This document shows positions 45,793 to 56,577 of a stretch of DNA of 64,000 bases, one piece after another. Each line of letters starts with the position of its first letter. The first letter of the stretch is position 1. Both the position numbers and the translations under genes were made by a program. The notes beneath the pieces are model-generated. The model was not told the origin of the DNA and made no database searches. It worked only from the letters and a program-made list of their open reading frames with translations. The stretch comes from Rossellomorea sp. BNER (lineage in GTDB: Bacteria; Bacillota; Bacilli; Bacillales; Bacillaceae_B): positions 1 to 64,000 of the forward strand of contig JANAVG010000002.1 in assembly GCA_024213275.1 (NCBI GenBank), in the 5' to 3' direction.

Positions 45793-46566
45793 GTGAAATC
45801 AATTAAAGTCTGTGTAGTGGATGATAACCGAGAGTTAGTTTCTTTGTTGGAAGATTATATTTCGTCACAAAATGATATGGAAGTTGCTGGTGTTGCTCAT
45901 AATGGACAAGAGTGTCTCGAATTATTAGAAGAAGTAGAACCGGATGTTCTTGTATTAGATATTATTATGCCGCATTTAGATGGGTTAGCCGTGTTAGAAC
46001 GTTTAAGAGAGCGAAAAAGTATCCCTAATGTCATTATGCTTACGGCATTTGGACAAGAGGATGTAACGAAGAAAGCTGTTGATTTAGGGGCATCCTATTT
46101 TATTTTAAAACCATTTGACATGGAAAACTTAGTGAGTCACATTCGCCAAGTAAGTGGAAAGTCAAATCCGATCATCAAAAAATCCTCCAGACCAGCTACA
46201 GAACATAAACCAAAAAATTTAGATGCAAGTATTACAAGCATTATTCATGAAATTGGTGTTCCTGCACATATCAAAGGGTATTTATATTTACGTGAAGCTA
46301 TTTCTATGGTGTATAATGATATTGAATTGCTTGGGTCGATTACAAAGGTGCTTTACCCGGATATTGCGAAGAAATACAATACTACTGCAAGTCGTGTAGA
46401 GCGTGCTATTCGTCATGCTATTGAAGTTGCGTGGAGTCGTGGAAATATTGATTCAATCTCTTCTTTATTTGGCTATACAGTTAGCATGACAAAAGCTAAA
46501 CCAACTAACTCAGAGTTTATTGCCATGGTTGCGGATAAATTACGCCTAGAGCATAAAGCTTCTTGA
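45793..46566 (+). CDS. spo0A: Sporulation master regulator Spo0A
   Basis: A 257-residue response regulator. The receiver domain has the acid pair VVDDN and phospho-acceptor Asp at residue 56 ([12 protein letters not shown]). The DNA-binding domain ([20 protein letters not shown] through KLRLEHKAS) is essentially the invariant Bacillus sequence. GTG 45793 follows GAGGAGGAAA; the short upstream extension in frame covers the ribosome site. Confidence 0.98.
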   Translation: MKSIKVCVVDDNRELVSLLEDYISSQNDMEVAGVAHNGQECLELLEEVEPDVLVLDIIMPHLDGLAVLERLRERKSIPNVIMLTAFGQEDVTKKAVDLGASYFILKPFDMENLVSHIRQVSGKSNPIIKKSSRPATEHKPKNLDASITSIIHEIGVPAHIKGYLYLREAISMVYNDIELLGSITKVLYPDIAKKYNTTASRVERAIRHAIEVAWSRGNIDSISSLFGYTVSMTKAKPTNSEFIAMVADKLRLEHKAS

Positions 46567-46651
46567 GAGGATAAGCAATAACTTATTTAAATGAGAAGGA
46601 ATATGTTGTTTGCCTCTAGGAGAATGTTTGAAGGGATATCGATCTTATATT

Positions 46652-46702
46652 AAACACCCTAACGTATTGAATGAATCCAATAGGTTAAGGTGTTTTTGTT
46701 TT
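46652..46702. terminator. Terminator between spo0A and the DUF6376 gene
   Basis: AAACACCCTAAC and GTTAAGGTGTTT pair, with an inner GTATTG/CAATAG extension, and end in TTTTGTTTTTT. It ends the spo0A transcript and may also face the convergent lipoprotein gene. Confidence 0.82.
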
Positions 46703-46714
46703 TTAAAGGGAACT

Positions 46715-47152
46715 TTATAGGCCTAACTCTTCAAGTTGGGTTTGGAGTTCTTTAATTTCATTAATCGTGGTGAATATTTCAGAGTTATTTATTTGCTCTA
46801 TTGCTATTTCACCATTCAGTTTTGCGTTGTTGATCTCATTTAACAGTTTTTCATTTTTTTCAACAATGGAATTATGAACGTCCTCTGCAACTGAAGGTGG
46901 TTCTAGCTCATTGAATTCCTTTGCGCTACTTTCTAGAGATGAAACTTGGTTTTCTAATTGCTTTAGCGAGTCAGGGTTTGTGGCTGCCTCTTGAACAAGT
47001 GAAGGTGCTTCTTCTGCAAACGTACTTAATTCGTTTATATAATCTGTAGTTTCATTTAAATAATCTAAAGAATTGTTAACTCCCTCTAATACGGAGCATC
47101 CACCTAACATTAAAAACATAACACTTAAAATAATGAAACGGATTTTTTTCAT
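46715..47152 (-). CDS. DUF6376-like lipoprotein
   Basis: A 145-residue protein with a lipoprotein signal (MLGGC, lipidated Cys at residue 19) and a mainly helical, acidic mature part (SLDYLNETTDYINELSTFAE; EVNEL-type heptads near the C-terminus). It resembles the DUF6376 lipoproteins of Bacillus. GGAGAAA precedes the minus-strand ATG. No function is known. Confidence 0.8.
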   Translation of the reverse strand: MKKIRFIILSVMFLMLGGCSVLEGVNNSLDYLNETTDYINELSTFAEEAPSLVQEAATNPDSLKQLENQVSSLESSAKEFNELEPPSVAEDVHNSIVEKNEKLLNEINNAKLNGEIAIEQINNSEIFTTINEIKELQTQLEELGL

Positions 47153-47291
47153 ACATTTCTCCTTTCCTGTATAGAAATATCATATCATGAGACAAATGAT
47201 TGGTTCATGTAATTAGCTTAAGTATGAAAATTATACCATTTTCCTCTATACTATTAATAAATTACTTATTTAGAGCTAGGAGATGAATGGA

Positions 47292-48029
47292 ATGACCTTA
47301 ATTTTTGCCCATCGAGGTTCAGCTGGAACTCACCCAGAAAATACGATGGAGGCCTTTATGGAAGCAGAAAGAGTAGGCGCGGATGGAATAGAATTAGATG
47401 TACAGCTTTCTAAGGATGGTGAAGTAGTCGTAATTCACGATGAAAGTATTGATCGTACAACGAATGATAGGGGTTTTGTTCAAGATTATACATTGAAGGA
47501 AATTCAATCCTTTAATGCTAGCTATAAATTTAAAAAGCTTTTCAAACAACCTAAAATCCCATCACTTCGGGAAGTGTTTGATTGGATGAGGGGGAATCAA
47601 CTGATCTGTAATGTAGAATTGAAAAATGGTGTAATCCCATATCCACAGCTTGAAGAAAGGGTTATAGCTCTTGTAGAAGAATTTGAATATGAAGAGAGAG
47701 TCATTCTTTCATCTTTTAACCATTATTCTATTGTTCACTGTTATAGGATAAATCCTAAAATTGAGATTGCCCCGCTTTATTCAAATGGCTTATTCATGCC
47801 GTGGGTTTATGCTGGGTCGATTCATGCAAGAGCCATACACCCAAATATTAAAGTAATAACGGATCATATGATTGTTGATGCACAAAATGCTGGGGTTGCC
47901 GTGAGGCCTTATACCATTAATGCCAAACCTCTAATGGAGCGCCTTATAAAGATAGATTGTGCCGCTATTATAACTGATTATCCTGAAAAAGCGATCAAAG
48001 TGCGTAATGTTATTAGAAAAAGGGATTAA
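47292..48029 (+). CDS. Glycerophosphodiester phosphodiesterase
   Basis: A 245-residue cytoplasmic GDPD TIM barrel (no signal peptide). It has FAHRGSAGTHPENTMEAF with the catalytic His, GADGIELDVQLSKDGEVVV with the metal Glu/Asp, and HDESIDRTTND with the second His. It hydrolyses glycerophosphodiesters to glycerol 3-phosphate and an alcohol. ATG 47292 is well spaced from AGGAG; ATG 47283 is too close. It corresponds to yqiK by position in B. subtilis. Confidence 0.93.
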   Translation: MTLIFAHRGSAGTHPENTMEAFMEAERVGADGIELDVQLSKDGEVVVIHDESIDRTTNDRGFVQDYTLKEIQSFNASYKFKKLFKQPKIPSLREVFDWMRGNQLICNVELKNGVIPYPQLEERVIALVEEFEYEERVILSSFNHYSIVHCYRINPKIEIAPLYSNGLFMPWVYAGSIHARAIHPNIKVITDHMIVDAQNAGVAVRPYTINAKPLMERLIKIDCAAIITDYPEKAIKVRNVIRKRD

Positions 48030-48060
48030 CCCATTTATTTAGGTTAATCCCTTTTTCTTT
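48016..48060. terminator. Bidirectional terminator between the GDPD gene and yqzF
   Basis: AAAAAGGGATTAACC and GGTTAATCCCTTTTT form a long stem with A- and T-runs on the two sides. Confidence 0.9.
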
Positions 48061-48076
48061 CTTAACTATCTCATTT

Positions 48077-48310
48077 TTATTTTCGAAATCGTCCCTGAAC
48101 TTTATTCTTTTTTCGATCGCGATGTAAAATAAATCCAGCTATAAAACCTAATCCCGCTAAAAAGAATAGTAATCCTACAATAAACTGAAGCCATAAATAA
48201 GGAAATGGTGACTGAAGAATACCAAATAACATGTCTCTCATCAACTTAATTCCTAATGCTGCAAGAGCTCCAGGAATGACCATAATAATTAAAGCAATTA
48301 ATCGAATCAT
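48077..48310 (-). CDS. yqzF: DUF2627 membrane protein YqzF
   Basis: A 77-residue protein with two membrane helices (LIALIIMVIPGALAALGIKL and LQFIVGLLFFLAGLGFIAGF) and a basic tail. Size, sequence style and position next to bkdR fit YqzF/DUF2627. The function is unknown. Confidence 0.87.
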   Translation of the reverse strand: MIRLIALIIMVIPGALAALGIKLMRDMLFGILQSPFPYLWLQFIVGLLFFLAGLGFIAGFILHRDRKKNKVQGRFRK

Positions 48311-48440
48311 CTTTATTACTCCTTCATACTAGCTACAAAAAGCATATAACATTGAAGAAAATTGTCAAGAAAAAGCCTTTCCTATATAATAAGAGTGTGT
48401 GAATAAATTTGCACGGTCTAGATTCAAGAGGTGAAGAAAA

Positions 48441-50504
48441 TTGCAAAAGGTACTAGTAGTGGGTGGCGGTAAGGGCGGTATCGCGATCTTGAAAATTTTG
48501 AAGGAAACCACAGTATTAAAAATTGCTGCTGTTTGTGATTTAAATCCGAATTCTCCTGGAATTCAATTTGCAACTGAACATGATATTCCAATCGGAAGGG
48601 ATTGGCGAGACTTTTTAACTGAGGAGATCGATATTGTTGTGGAAGTTACAGGGGATGTTAAAGTTTTCGAAGAGTTAAGAGATGCACGTAGTAAAAATAC
48701 CGTTCTTATTCCTGGAAGTGTTGCCTATTTAATTGCCAAGCTTCTTGAAGAAAAAGAAGATTTAATCGATCAATTGAAAAATGAATCGTTCAAGAGAGAT
48801 TTGATTTTTAACTCCACTGATGATGCTATGATTGGGATTGATGATAAAGAGAAGGTTATTCTTTTTAATAAAAGCGCAGTACGAATGATTGGTATTACGG
48901 AAAAAGAGGCACTCGGAAAGAATATTTATAAAATTATTCCGAGAAGTAAATTGCCGCGTATTCTTGAAACAAAGAGGACGGAATCAAACCAAGAACTTGT
49001 CCTTGATAATGGCATGAAAATTATTACGAATCGAATACCGATGATCACGAACGATGATGAAGTAATTGGAGCATTTGCGGTCTTTAAAGATATAACAGAG
49101 GTCGTAAATCTTGCGGAAGAAATTACAAACCTTAAAGAAATTCACACAATGCTTGAAGCTATTATTCAATCGAGTGATGATGCAATATCGGTCGTGGATG
49201 AAGAGGGTAGAGGGTTATTGATTAACCCGGCTTACACCCGTATCACTGGATTGACTCAGGAAGAGGTTATTGGGAAACCTGCAACTGCTGACATATCTGA
49301 AGGTGAAAGCATGCATTTAAAAGTGTTGCAAACTCGTCGAGCCATTCGAGGGGTTAAAATGAGGGTTGGTCCAAATAAAAAAGAAGTTATTGTAAACGTA
49401 GCACCGATTATTGTACATGGAAAAATAAAAGGTAGTGTAGGAGTCATTCATGATATGTCGGAGATTCAATCACTTAATAAAGAACTCGACAGGGCAAGAA
49501 GGATTATCCGTACTCTTGAAGCAAAATATATGTTTGATGATATTATTGGTGATTCAGAAGAAATGATGTTGGCGGTGGAGCAAGCTAAGCTTGGAGCAAA
49601 AACCCCTGCAACGGTCTTGTTAAGAGGGGAATCTGGTACGGGAAAAGAGCTTTTTGCTCATGCTATACATAACGCTAGTAATCGAAAGTACAACAAATTT
49701 ATTCGAGTCAATTGTGCTGCTTTGTCCGAAAGTCTATTAGAAAGTGAATTGTTCGGATATGAGGAGGGCGCTTTTTCAGGAGCAAAGAGAGGCGGTAAAA
49801 GAGGGCTATTTGAGGAATCCAATAACGGAAGTATCTTTCTTGATGAAATTGGTGAATTAAGTGTAAACACACAAGCGAAACTTCTTCGAGTACTTCAAGA
49901 AAATGAAATTGTTAGGGTAGGAGGTACAAAATCGATTCCTATTAATGTACGCGTCATTGCTGCGACAAATGTCAATCTAGAAAAAGGAATTTCTGACGGA
50001 TCCTTCAGAGAAGATTTGTATTACCGATTAAATCGTATGCCTATTCAAATTCCTCCACTTAGAAAAAGGATTAATGATATTCCCCAGCTATGCGAAAGTT
50101 TAATCACAAAAATCAATCAAGATTATGGTCGTAATGTTGAAGGGATTTCACCTGGGGCTATGAAAAAATTAGCAAATTATCACTGGCCGGGTAACGTGAG
50201 AGAACTTGAGAACATTTTGGGAAGAGCGATTATATTTATGAACTACCATGAAACGGTCATCGAAGATAATCATTTACCACAGTTGATTATTGAAGAAGAC
50301 CTGAAAGAATTAAGGTCAACTAGCCAAACTGCACATGAGGATTTAAATACTTTAATGGAACAATATGAAAAAGACATTATTCAGCAGGTTTTAGTGCAAA
50401 ATAAGGGCAATAAAACGGCTACAGCTAAATCATTAAATATTTCATTAAGAAATCTTTATTATAAAATTGAAAAATACGACATTGAAATAAATAGCATGCA
50501 ATAA
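48441..50504 (+). CDS. bkdR: Sigma-54-dependent transcriptional activator BkdR
   Basis: A 687-residue bacterial enhancer-binding protein. The N-terminal region to about 110 is Rossmann-like ([17 protein letters not shown]). Two PAS domains follow (about 115-225 and 238-345). The AAA+ domain has Walker [12 protein letters not shown] and Walker [12 protein letters not shown]. Its sigma-54-contacting loop reads GAFSGA in place of GAFTGA. The C-terminus is a Fis-type helix-turn-helix ([20 protein letters not shown]). TTG 48441 follows GAGGTGAAG. It activates the adjacent bkd operon; the PAS or Rossmann region presumably senses the inducer. Confidence 0.95.
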   Translation: MQKVLVVGGGKGGIAILKILKETTVLKIAAVCDLNPNSPGIQFATEHDIPIGRDWRDFLTEEIDIVVEVTGDVKVFEELRDARSKNTVLIPGSVAYLIAKLLEEKEDLIDQLKNESFKRDLIFNSTDDAMIGIDDKEKVILFNKSAVRMIGITEKEALGKNIYKIIPRSKLPRILETKRTESNQELVLDNGMKIITNRIPMITNDDEVIGAFAVFKDITEVVNLAEEITNLKEIHTMLEAIIQSSDDAISVVDEEGRGLLINPAYTRITGLTQEEVIGKPATADISEGESMHLKVLQTRRAIRGVKMRVGPNKKEVIVNVAPIIVHGKIKGSVGVIHDMSEIQSLNKELDRARRIIRTLEAKYMFDDIIGDSEEMMLAVEQAKLGAKTPATVLLRGESGTGKELFAHAIHNASNRKYNKFIRVNCAALSESLLESELFGYEEGAFSGAKRGGKRGLFEESNNGSIFLDEIGELSVNTQAKLLRVLQENEIVRVGGTKSIPINVRVIAATNVNLEKGISDGSFREDLYYRLNRMPIQIPPLRKRINDIPQLCESLITKINQDYGRNVEGISPGAMKKLANYHWPGNVRELENILGRAIIFMNYHETVIEDNHLPQLIIEEDLKELRSTSQTAHEDLNTLMEQYEKDIIQQVLVQNKGNKTATAKSLNISLRNLYYKIEKYDIEINSMQ

Positions 50505-50505
50505 T

Positions 50506-50547
50506 TTGCGTAATATGAAATATGTTGCATAATCGAACGTGCGAAAT
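50506..50547 (+). promoter_or_regulatory. Candidate BkdR upstream activating repeats
   Basis: Related 9-mers TTGCGTAAT (50506), TTGCATAAT (50525) and GTGCGAAAT (50539) occur between bkdR and the sigma-54 promoter. They could be the enhancer sites of BkdR; spacing is 19 and 14 bases. Confidence 0.4.
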
Positions 50548-50572
50548 TAAAGCGTTTTCAACAAATAGTAAA

Positions 50573-50589
50573 TTGGCACGGTTCTTGCA
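50573..50589 (+). promoter_or_regulatory. Sigma-54 (-24/-12) promoter of the bkd operon
   Basis: TTGGCACGGTTCTTGCA matches the sigma-54 consensus TGGCAC-N5-TTGCA, with GG at -24 and GC at -12. It lies 50 bases before ptb and directly after the gene of its activator. Confidence 0.93.
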
Positions 50590-50638
50590 TATGTAATAGT
50601 GGGACGCAACGAAATGAAAAGGGGTTGAAAAAACACAG

Positions 50639-51544
50639 ATGGATTTAGAGACACTTATTAATCAAGCAACCCAATGGGAAGAAGCAACTGTAGCTGTTGC
50701 GGCTGCTGAAGATGCAGAAGTATTAGAAGCTGTTTCAATGGCAGTAGAACGTAAAATGGCTAAATTTTTACTTTACGGTCATAAAGAAAAGATAGAAACC
50801 ATTATCGAAACAAGTCATCCTAATCTTTTAAAGACCGAATCAGTGAAAATATTGCATACTGATTCTAATAAGGAATCAGCAGAAGAAGCTGTTAAAGCTG
50901 TTAAAAATAATAACGCCAATGCCTTGATGAAGGGAAATGTAGCAACAGCCATTATTTTAAAAGCTGTTTTAAATAAAGAATTTGGACTTCGTACTGGAAA
51001 TGTCTTATCCCATGTAGCGGCTTTTGAGGTTCCTGGGTATGATCGCTTAATTCTTGTTACGGATGCTGCAATGAATATTGCTCCAGAGTTAGAACAAAAA
51101 GTTCAAATCATTAATAATGCGGTTGGAATCGCCAGGTCAATCGGAGTTGATTATCCAAAAGTAGCACCAATAGCAGCTGTTGAGGTTGTTAATCCGAATA
51201 TGCAGGCGACATTAGATGCTGCTATACTTACCCAAATGAATAAACGAGGTCAAATCGCTCAATGTATAGTTGATGGACCACTTGCTTTGGATAATGCCGT
51301 ATCAATAGAAGCGGCTGAACACAAAAAGATTTCAAGTGAAGTAGCAGGGAAAGCTGATATTTTACTCGTTCCTACAATCGAAGCGGGTAATGCATTATAT
51401 AAATCACTCATGTATTTTGCAAAGGCAAAAGTTGGGGCTGTTATTGCTGGTGCAAAAGCGCCGATCGTTCTAACTTCAAGGGCAGACAGTGCAAAGAGTA
51501 AACTTTACTCTTTAGCTCTAGCCATTTGTTCTGCAAAAAAATAA
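50639..51544 (+). CDS. ptb: Phosphate butyryltransferase
   Basis: A 301-residue PTA/PTB-family enzyme that interconverts acyl-CoA and acyl phosphate, here for branched-chain substrates. Family features include ALMKGNVATAIILKAVL and LILVTDAAMNIAPEL. With Buk it yields ATP from branched-chain acyl-CoAs. It is the first gene behind the sigma-54 promoter. Confidence 0.93.
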   Translation: MDLETLINQATQWEEATVAVAAAEDAEVLEAVSMAVERKMAKFLLYGHKEKIETIIETSHPNLLKTESVKILHTDSNKESAEEAVKAVKNNNANALMKGNVATAIILKAVLNKEFGLRTGNVLSHVAAFEVPGYDRLILVTDAAMNIAPELEQKVQIINNAVGIARSIGVDYPKVAPIAAVEVVNPNMQATLDAAILTQMNKRGQIAQCIVDGPLALDNAVSIEAAEHKKISSEVAGKADILLVPTIEAGNALYKSLMYFAKAKVGAVIAGAKAPIVLTSRADSAKSKLYSLALAICSAKK

Positions 51545-51568
51545 AACAATCTTTAGGAGGATTTTACA

Positions 51569-52666
51569 ATGAAAATTTTCACTTATATGGAAAAATACGA
51601 TTATGAGCAACTTTTATTCTGTCAGGATGAACAATCTGGGTTAAAAGCTATTATCGGAATTCATGATACAACATTAGGGCCAGCACTTGGTGGGACTCGT
51701 ATGTGGACATATGAAAATGAAGAAGCGGCAATTGAAGATGCTCTTCGTCTTGCAAAAGGAATGACGTATAAAAATGCGGCTGCTGGATTAAATCTGGGTG
51801 GAGGAAAAACGGTTATTATCGGAGATCCTAGAAAAGATAAGAATGAAGAAATGTTCCGTGCATTTGGTCGCTTTATTCAAGGATTGAACGGTCGTTATAT
51901 TACTGCAGAAGATGTTGGAACAACGGTTGCAGACATGGACCTAATCCACGAGGAAACAGATTTTGTAACAGGTATTTCACCAGCGTTTGGTTCTTCTGGT
52001 AACCCATCACCTGTCACTGCATACGGGGTTTATCGTGGAATGAAAGCGGCAGCTAAAGAAGCATTTGGAACCGATTCTCTAGAAGGTAAAACGATCGCTG
52101 TTCAAGGTATCGGAAATGTAGCATTTAATATGTGCCGTCATTTACATGATGAAGGGGCAAATCTGATTGTCACTGACATTAATAAAGAAGCGGTTCAAAA
52201 AGCCGTTGACGAATTTGGTGCAAAAGCTGTTGATACAAATGAGATTTACGGTGTAGATTGCGACATCTTCGCACCATGTGCGCTTGGTGCCATCATTAAT
52301 GACGAAACAATTCCTCAAATTAAAGCAAAAGTTATTGCTGGAGCGGCAAATAACCAGCTTAAGGAAACAACTCACGGAGATACCATTCACGAAATGGGAA
52401 TTGTCTATGCTCCTGATTATGTTATCAATGCAGGGGGAGTAATCAACGTTGCAGATGAACTATACGGATATAACCGTGAACGTGCAATGAAAAAAGTTGA
52501 GCAAGTTTATAATAATGTTGAACGTGTAATTGAAATTGCAAAGCGTGACGGCATTCCAACATATGCAGCAGCAGATCGTATGGCAGAAGAAAGAATTGAA
52601 AAAATGCGTAATTCTCGCAGTCAATTTCTTCAAAATGGAAAAAATATTTTAAGTTATCGTCGATAA
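51569..52666 (+). CDS. bcd: Leucine dehydrogenase
   Basis: A 365-residue Glu/Leu/Phe/Val dehydrogenase that deaminates leucine, valine and isoleucine to 2-oxo acids with [23 protein letters not shown] carries the catalytic lysines. The NAD loop is [12 protein letters not shown]. It is second in the bkd operon, supplying the 2-oxo acids for BkdAA/AB. A TTTAGGAGGA site precedes it. Confidence 0.96.
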   Translation: MKIFTYMEKYDYEQLLFCQDEQSGLKAIIGIHDTTLGPALGGTRMWTYENEEAAIEDALRLAKGMTYKNAAAGLNLGGGKTVIIGDPRKDKNEEMFRAFGRFIQGLNGRYITAEDVGTTVADMDLIHEETDFVTGISPAFGSSGNPSPVTAYGVYRGMKAAAKEAFGTDSLEGKTIAVQGIGNVAFNMCRHLHDEGANLIVTDINKEAVQKAVDEFGAKAVDTNEIYGVDCDIFAPCALGAIINDETIPQIKAKVIAGAANNQLKETTHGDTIHEMGIVYAPDYVINAGGVINVADELYGYNRERAMKKVEQVYNNVERVIEIAKRDGIPTYAAADRMAEERIEKMRNSRSQFLQNGKNILSYRR

Positions 52667-52681
52667 GGGAAAAATGGGAGT

Positions 52682-52736
52682 AGACGCTTTTTTCACTGAT
52701 GCAGTTTGCGTTTTGGGAAAAGCGTTCTTTTTAGGA
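52682..52736 (+). other. Hairpin in the bcd-buk gap
   Basis: GACGCTTTT and AAAAGCGTTC could pair around a loop and are followed by a short T-run. At 250 bases this is the longest gap in the operon. It may be an attenuator or a processing site, reducing downstream expression. Confidence 0.4.
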
Positions 52737-52917
52737 ATTGAAAATTATGGTGACAGGGTCTCGGTATAACTTGACGTTCTTCCTTGCCCTTCACACTTTA
52801 ATAACGTTTCTGTATTACTAATGGTCATGAAAACAAAGGGGTTTGATTTTTAGATCAAAAAAGACCATTAAAGAATTGTACCGATTAGGACAATTCTCAC
52901 ATTGGAGGTATACAACA

Positions 52918-54024
52918 TTGCAAGAAAAAGAACACAGAATTTTAGTGATTAATCCTGGTTCTACATCAACGAAGATTGGCGTTTTTGATAATGAAATGGC
53001 CATTCTTGAGAAGACAATCCGCCATGATACTGACAAGATAAATGAATTCCCAAACATTATTGATCAATATGAATTCAGAAAAGATATGATCCTTCAAACT
53101 CTTGATGAAGAGGGCATCAATATTTCTAAACTAAGTGCGGTTTGTGGGCGCGGAGGATTATTAAAGCCTATTGAAGGTGGAACTTATAACGTTAATGAAG
53201 AAATGCTGAAAGATTTACGAGAAGGTTATTCTGGACAGCATGCTTCAAATTTAGGTGGAATTATTGCCTATGAAATTGCTACTGGATTAAATATACCATC
53301 ATTTATCGTTGATCCGGTTGTAGTCGATGAGTTAGCACCGATTGCAAGGATTTCAGGACTTTCTCAAATTGAAAGAAAAAGTATTTTCCATGCCCTTAAT
53401 CAAAAAGCTGTGGCAAGGCGAGTGGCAAAGGAATTAAACAAGAAATATGAAGACCTTAATCTCATTATTACTCATATGGGTGGTGGGATTACAGTGGGTG
53501 TGCATCAAAACGGAAAGGTTATTGACGTAAATAACGGTTTGCATGGTGATGGACCATTCAGTCCAGAGCGTGCTGGAACGGTTCCTGCTGGTGACCTGGT
53601 TGAACTATGCTTCTCTGGAGACTACTATCGTGATGAAATCATGAAGAAACTTGTAGGTCAAGGAGGACTTGTGGGATATCTTGGTACAAATGATGCCATT
53701 AAAGTGGAAGAAATGATTGAGAATGGTGATGAAACAGCAACATTAGTTTATGATGCCATGGCCTATCAAATTGCCAAAGAGATTGGTGGAGCTAGTGCCG
53801 TATTACATGGAAAGGTAGACGCCATTATTTTAACTGGCGGGCTTGCCTACGGGAAAGGTTTTGTAAAGGCAATCAGTGAAAGAATCAACTGGATTGCAGA
53901 TGTCGTTGTTCAACCAGGTGAAAATGAACTTCAAGCACTTGCTGAAGGAGCTCTTCGCGTATTGAAGGGGGAAGAAAAAGAAAAGACCTATCCTGGTCAA
54001 GTAAAGAATAAAGCGACCGTTTAA
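52918..54024 (+). CDS. buk: Butyrate kinase
   Basis: A 368-residue acetokinase-family enzyme that converts (branched) acyl phosphate and ADP to acid and ATP. N-terminal [16 protein letters not shown] is the phosphate-binding signature; [14 protein letters not shown] and [12 protein letters not shown] are conserved. TTG 52918 lies after TTGGAGGT; the frame is open 25 codons further upstream through non-conserved sequence. Confidence 0.95.
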   Translation: MQEKEHRILVINPGSTSTKIGVFDNEMAILEKTIRHDTDKINEFPNIIDQYEFRKDMILQTLDEEGINISKLSAVCGRGGLLKPIEGGTYNVNEEMLKDLREGYSGQHASNLGGIIAYEIATGLNIPSFIVDPVVVDELAPIARISGLSQIERKSIFHALNQKAVARRVAKELNKKYEDLNLIITHMGGGITVGVHQNGKVIDVNNGLHGDGPFSPERAGTVPAGDLVELCFSGDYYRDEIMKKLVGQGGLVGYLGTNDAIKVEEMIENGDETATLVYDAMAYQIAKEIGGASAVLHGKVDAIILTGGLAYGKGFVKAISERINWIADVVVQPGENELQALAEGALRVLKGEEKEKTYPGQVKNKATV

Positions 54025-54069
54025 ATTAATATAGCTGAAAAATAGAAAGACAGTTAAGGAGGAATTCCC

Positions 54070-55491
54070 ATGGCTCAAGAATATGATTTAGTCATACTGG
54101 GCGGAGGTACTGGTGGTTATGTAGCGGCTATCCGTGCATCGCAGCTTGGATTGAAAACAGCAATTGTGGAAAAAGGGAAACTAGGTGGGACATGCCTACA
54201 TAGAGGTTGTATCCCAAGTAAAGCCCTATTAAGAAGTGCGGAAGTTTATTCAACAGCTAAAGAGGCAGAATCATTTGGCGTTATGATTAATGATGTACAA
54301 CTTGATTTCACTCGTGTTCAAGAACGTAAAGATAAGATTGTTGAAGGTCTTCATAAAGGTGTTCAACATTTAATGAAGCAAGGTAAAATTGATGTTTACG
54401 AAGGTACGGGTAGAATCTTAGGACCTTCTATCTTTTCACCAATGCCAGGAACGATTTCTGTAGAATATAAAAACGGCGATGAAAATGATATGCTGATCCC
54501 GAAAAATGTTATTGTTGCAACAGGATCTCGTCCTCGTACACTTCCCGGATTAGACATCGATGGTGAATATGTACTTTCCTCAGATGAAGCACTTGAATTA
54601 GAATCTCTTCCAAAATCAATGATTATTGTAGGTGGAGGAGTCATTGGAATTGAGTGGGCATCGATGCTATCAGACTTCGGAGTAGAAGTAACGGTACTTG
54701 AATATGCGGATAAAATTGTACCTACAGAAGATCATGAAATATCAAAAGAAATGCAACGCCTAATGAAGAAAAAAGGTGTGAAGATCGTTACTAGTGCTAA
54801 AGTTCTTCCAGAGACACTCGAAAAAGGTGAAGGAGTATCGATTAAAGCTGAACGCAAGGATAAAGAAGAAGCTTATTCGGCTGATAAAATCCTTGTTTCG
54901 GTTGGACGCGAAGCCATTGTGAAAGATATTGGTCTCGAAAATACAGATATAGTGGTTGAAAAAGGATTCATAAAGGTAAATGACTTCCTTCAAACAAAAG
55001 AATCACATATTTATGCGATTGGTGATGTCATTGGTGGCCTTCAATTAGCTCACGTTGCTTCACATGAAGGAATTGTTGCAGTTGAGCATATTGCGAATGA
55101 AAAACCAGAACCTATCGATTATACCCTTGTTTCAAAATGTATCTACAGCAACCCTGAAATTGCAAGTGTAGGAATTACAGAACAAGAGGCGAAGGATAAT
55201 GGTCATAATGTAAAAGTTGGGAAATTTTCATTTAGAGCGATTGGAAAAGCATTAGTATATGGTGAATCTGATGGCTTTGTGAAAATTGTAGCTGACAAGG
55301 ACACAAATGATATTCTAGGTGTTCATATGATTGGGCCACATGTAACAGATATGATTTCAGAAGCTGGACTTGCTCGTGTGCTTGATGCTACGCCATGGGA
55401 AGTAGCCCATACCATCCACCCTCACCCTTCATTAAGTGAAGCAATTGGTGAAGCAGCACTTGCTGTAGACGGAAAGGCAATCCATTCGTAA
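54070..55491 (+). CDS. lpdV: Dihydrolipoamide dehydrogenase of the branched-chain 2-oxoacid complex
   Basis: A 473-residue flavoprotein E3. It has the FAD motif ILGGGTGGYVAAIRA, the redox-active disulfide in GGTCLHRGCIPSKALL, NAD motif VGGGVIGIEWASML and active-site HPHPSLSEAIGEA. It reoxidises lipoyl-BkdB. A long stem-loop separates it from bkdAA. Confidence 0.96.
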   Translation: MAQEYDLVILGGGTGGYVAAIRASQLGLKTAIVEKGKLGGTCLHRGCIPSKALLRSAEVYSTAKEAESFGVMINDVQLDFTRVQERKDKIVEGLHKGVQHLMKQGKIDVYEGTGRILGPSIFSPMPGTISVEYKNGDENDMLIPKNVIVATGSRPRTLPGLDIDGEYVLSSDEALELESLPKSMIIVGGGVIGIEWASMLSDFGVEVTVLEYADKIVPTEDHEISKEMQRLMKKKGVKIVTSAKVLPETLEKGEGVSIKAERKDKEEAYSADKILVSVGREAIVKDIGLENTDIVVEKGFIKVNDFLQTKESHIYAIGDVIGGLQLAHVASHEGIVAVEHIANEKPEPIDYTLVSKCIYSNPEIASVGITEQEAKDNGHNVKVGKFSFRAIGKALVYGESDGFVKIVADKDTNDILGVHMIGPHVTDMISEAGLARVLDATPWEVAHTIHPHPSLSEAIGEAALAVDGKAIHS

Positions 55492-55499
55492 TAAAATAC

Positions 55500-55534
55500 A
55501 ACTTTATAAGGGAAACATATCCCTTATAAAGTTC
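55500..55534 (+). other. Stem-loop between lpdV and bkdAA
   Basis: AACTTTATAAGGGA and TCCCTTATAAAGTT are perfect inverse repeats of 14 bases around a six-base loop. There is no T-run, so it is not a classical terminator. It may protect or process the mRNA upstream of the E1/E2 genes. Confidence 0.8.
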
Positions 55535-55566
55535 CAAAATATATTAGTTTTTGGGAGGTAAAGATA

Positions 55567-56565
55567 ATGGCAGAAAATCGTCATAAAGAATTAGGACTGT
55601 CAGATGAAAAGGTTTTAGAAATGTATGAAACGATGCTATTAGCTCGTAAAATTGATGAGCGTATGTGGCTATTAAACCGCTCAGGGAAAATTCCATTCGT
55701 TATTTCTTGTCAAGGTCAAGAGGCAGCACAAATTGGTGCCGCATTTGCTTTAGATAAAGAGAAGGATTATGTTCTTCCATATTATCGTGATATGGGTGTT
55801 GTTCTTACATTTGGGATGACAGCTCAAGAACTTATGCTTTCTGGTTTTGCAAAAGCAGAAGATCCAAACTCTGGTGGACGTCAAATGCCAGGCCACTTTG
55901 GACAAAAGAAGAACAATATTGTAACAGGTTCTTCACCGGTAACGACTCAAGTTCCACACGCAGTAGGAATTGCACTTGCAGGGAAAATGGAGAAAAAAGA
56001 TTTAGTGACTTTTGTGACATTCGGTGAAGGTTCTTCAAACCAAGGAGACTTCCATGAAGGTGCGAATTTTGCAGGCGTACATAAGCTTCCAGTTATTTTT
56101 ATGTGTGAAAACAATAAATACGCCATTTCTGTTCCAATCGAGAAACAATTAGCATGTGAAAAGGTCTCTGACCGTGCTATTGGTTACGGTATGCCAGGGG
56201 TGACTGTGGATGGAAACGATCCAATAGAGGTGTATAAAGCGGTAAAAGAAGCAGCCGATCGTGGTCGCCGTGGTGAAGGGCCAACACTTGTAGAGACTGT
56301 ATCTTACCGTTTAACTCCACACTCCTCAGATGATGACGATCGTAGTTACCGTTCTCCAGACGAAGTGGCGAAAGCAAAAACAAATGATCCGATCATTACA
56401 TTTGGCGCTTACTTAAAAGAAGTTGGCGTAATGAACGATGATTCTGAAAAAGAAATTAACGACCGTGTTATGAAGTTAGTTAATGAAGCAACAGATTATG
56501 CGGAAAACGCAGCGTACGCAGATCCAGAATCAGCATTAAAGTACGTATACGCAGAAGATAAGTAA
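55567..56565 (+). CDS. bkdAA: Branched-chain 2-oxoacid dehydrogenase E1 alpha subunit
   Basis: A 332-residue TPP-binding E1 alpha. The TPP motif is FGEGSSNQGDFHEGANFA with CENNKYAISVP. YRDMGVVLTFGM and the phosphorylation-loop-like YRLTPHSSDDDDRSYR are conserved. With BkdAB it decarboxylates 3-methyl-2-oxo acids. AGGAGG-like GGGAGGT precedes the ATG. Confidence 0.96.
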   Translation: MAENRHKELGLSDEKVLEMYETMLLARKIDERMWLLNRSGKIPFVISCQGQEAAQIGAAFALDKEKDYVLPYYRDMGVVLTFGMTAQELMLSGFAKAEDPNSGGRQMPGHFGQKKNNIVTGSSPVTTQVPHAVGIALAGKMEKKDLVTFVTFGEGSSNQGDFHEGANFAGVHKLPVIFMCENNKYAISVPIEKQLACEKVSDRAIGYGMPGVTVDGNDPIEVYKAVKEAADRGRRGEGPTLVETVSYRLTPHSSDDDDRSYRSPDEVAKAKTNDPIITFGAYLKEVGVMNDDSEKEINDRVMKLVNEATDYAENAAYADPESALKYVYAEDK

Positions 56566-56577
56566 GGGGGAACTAAA

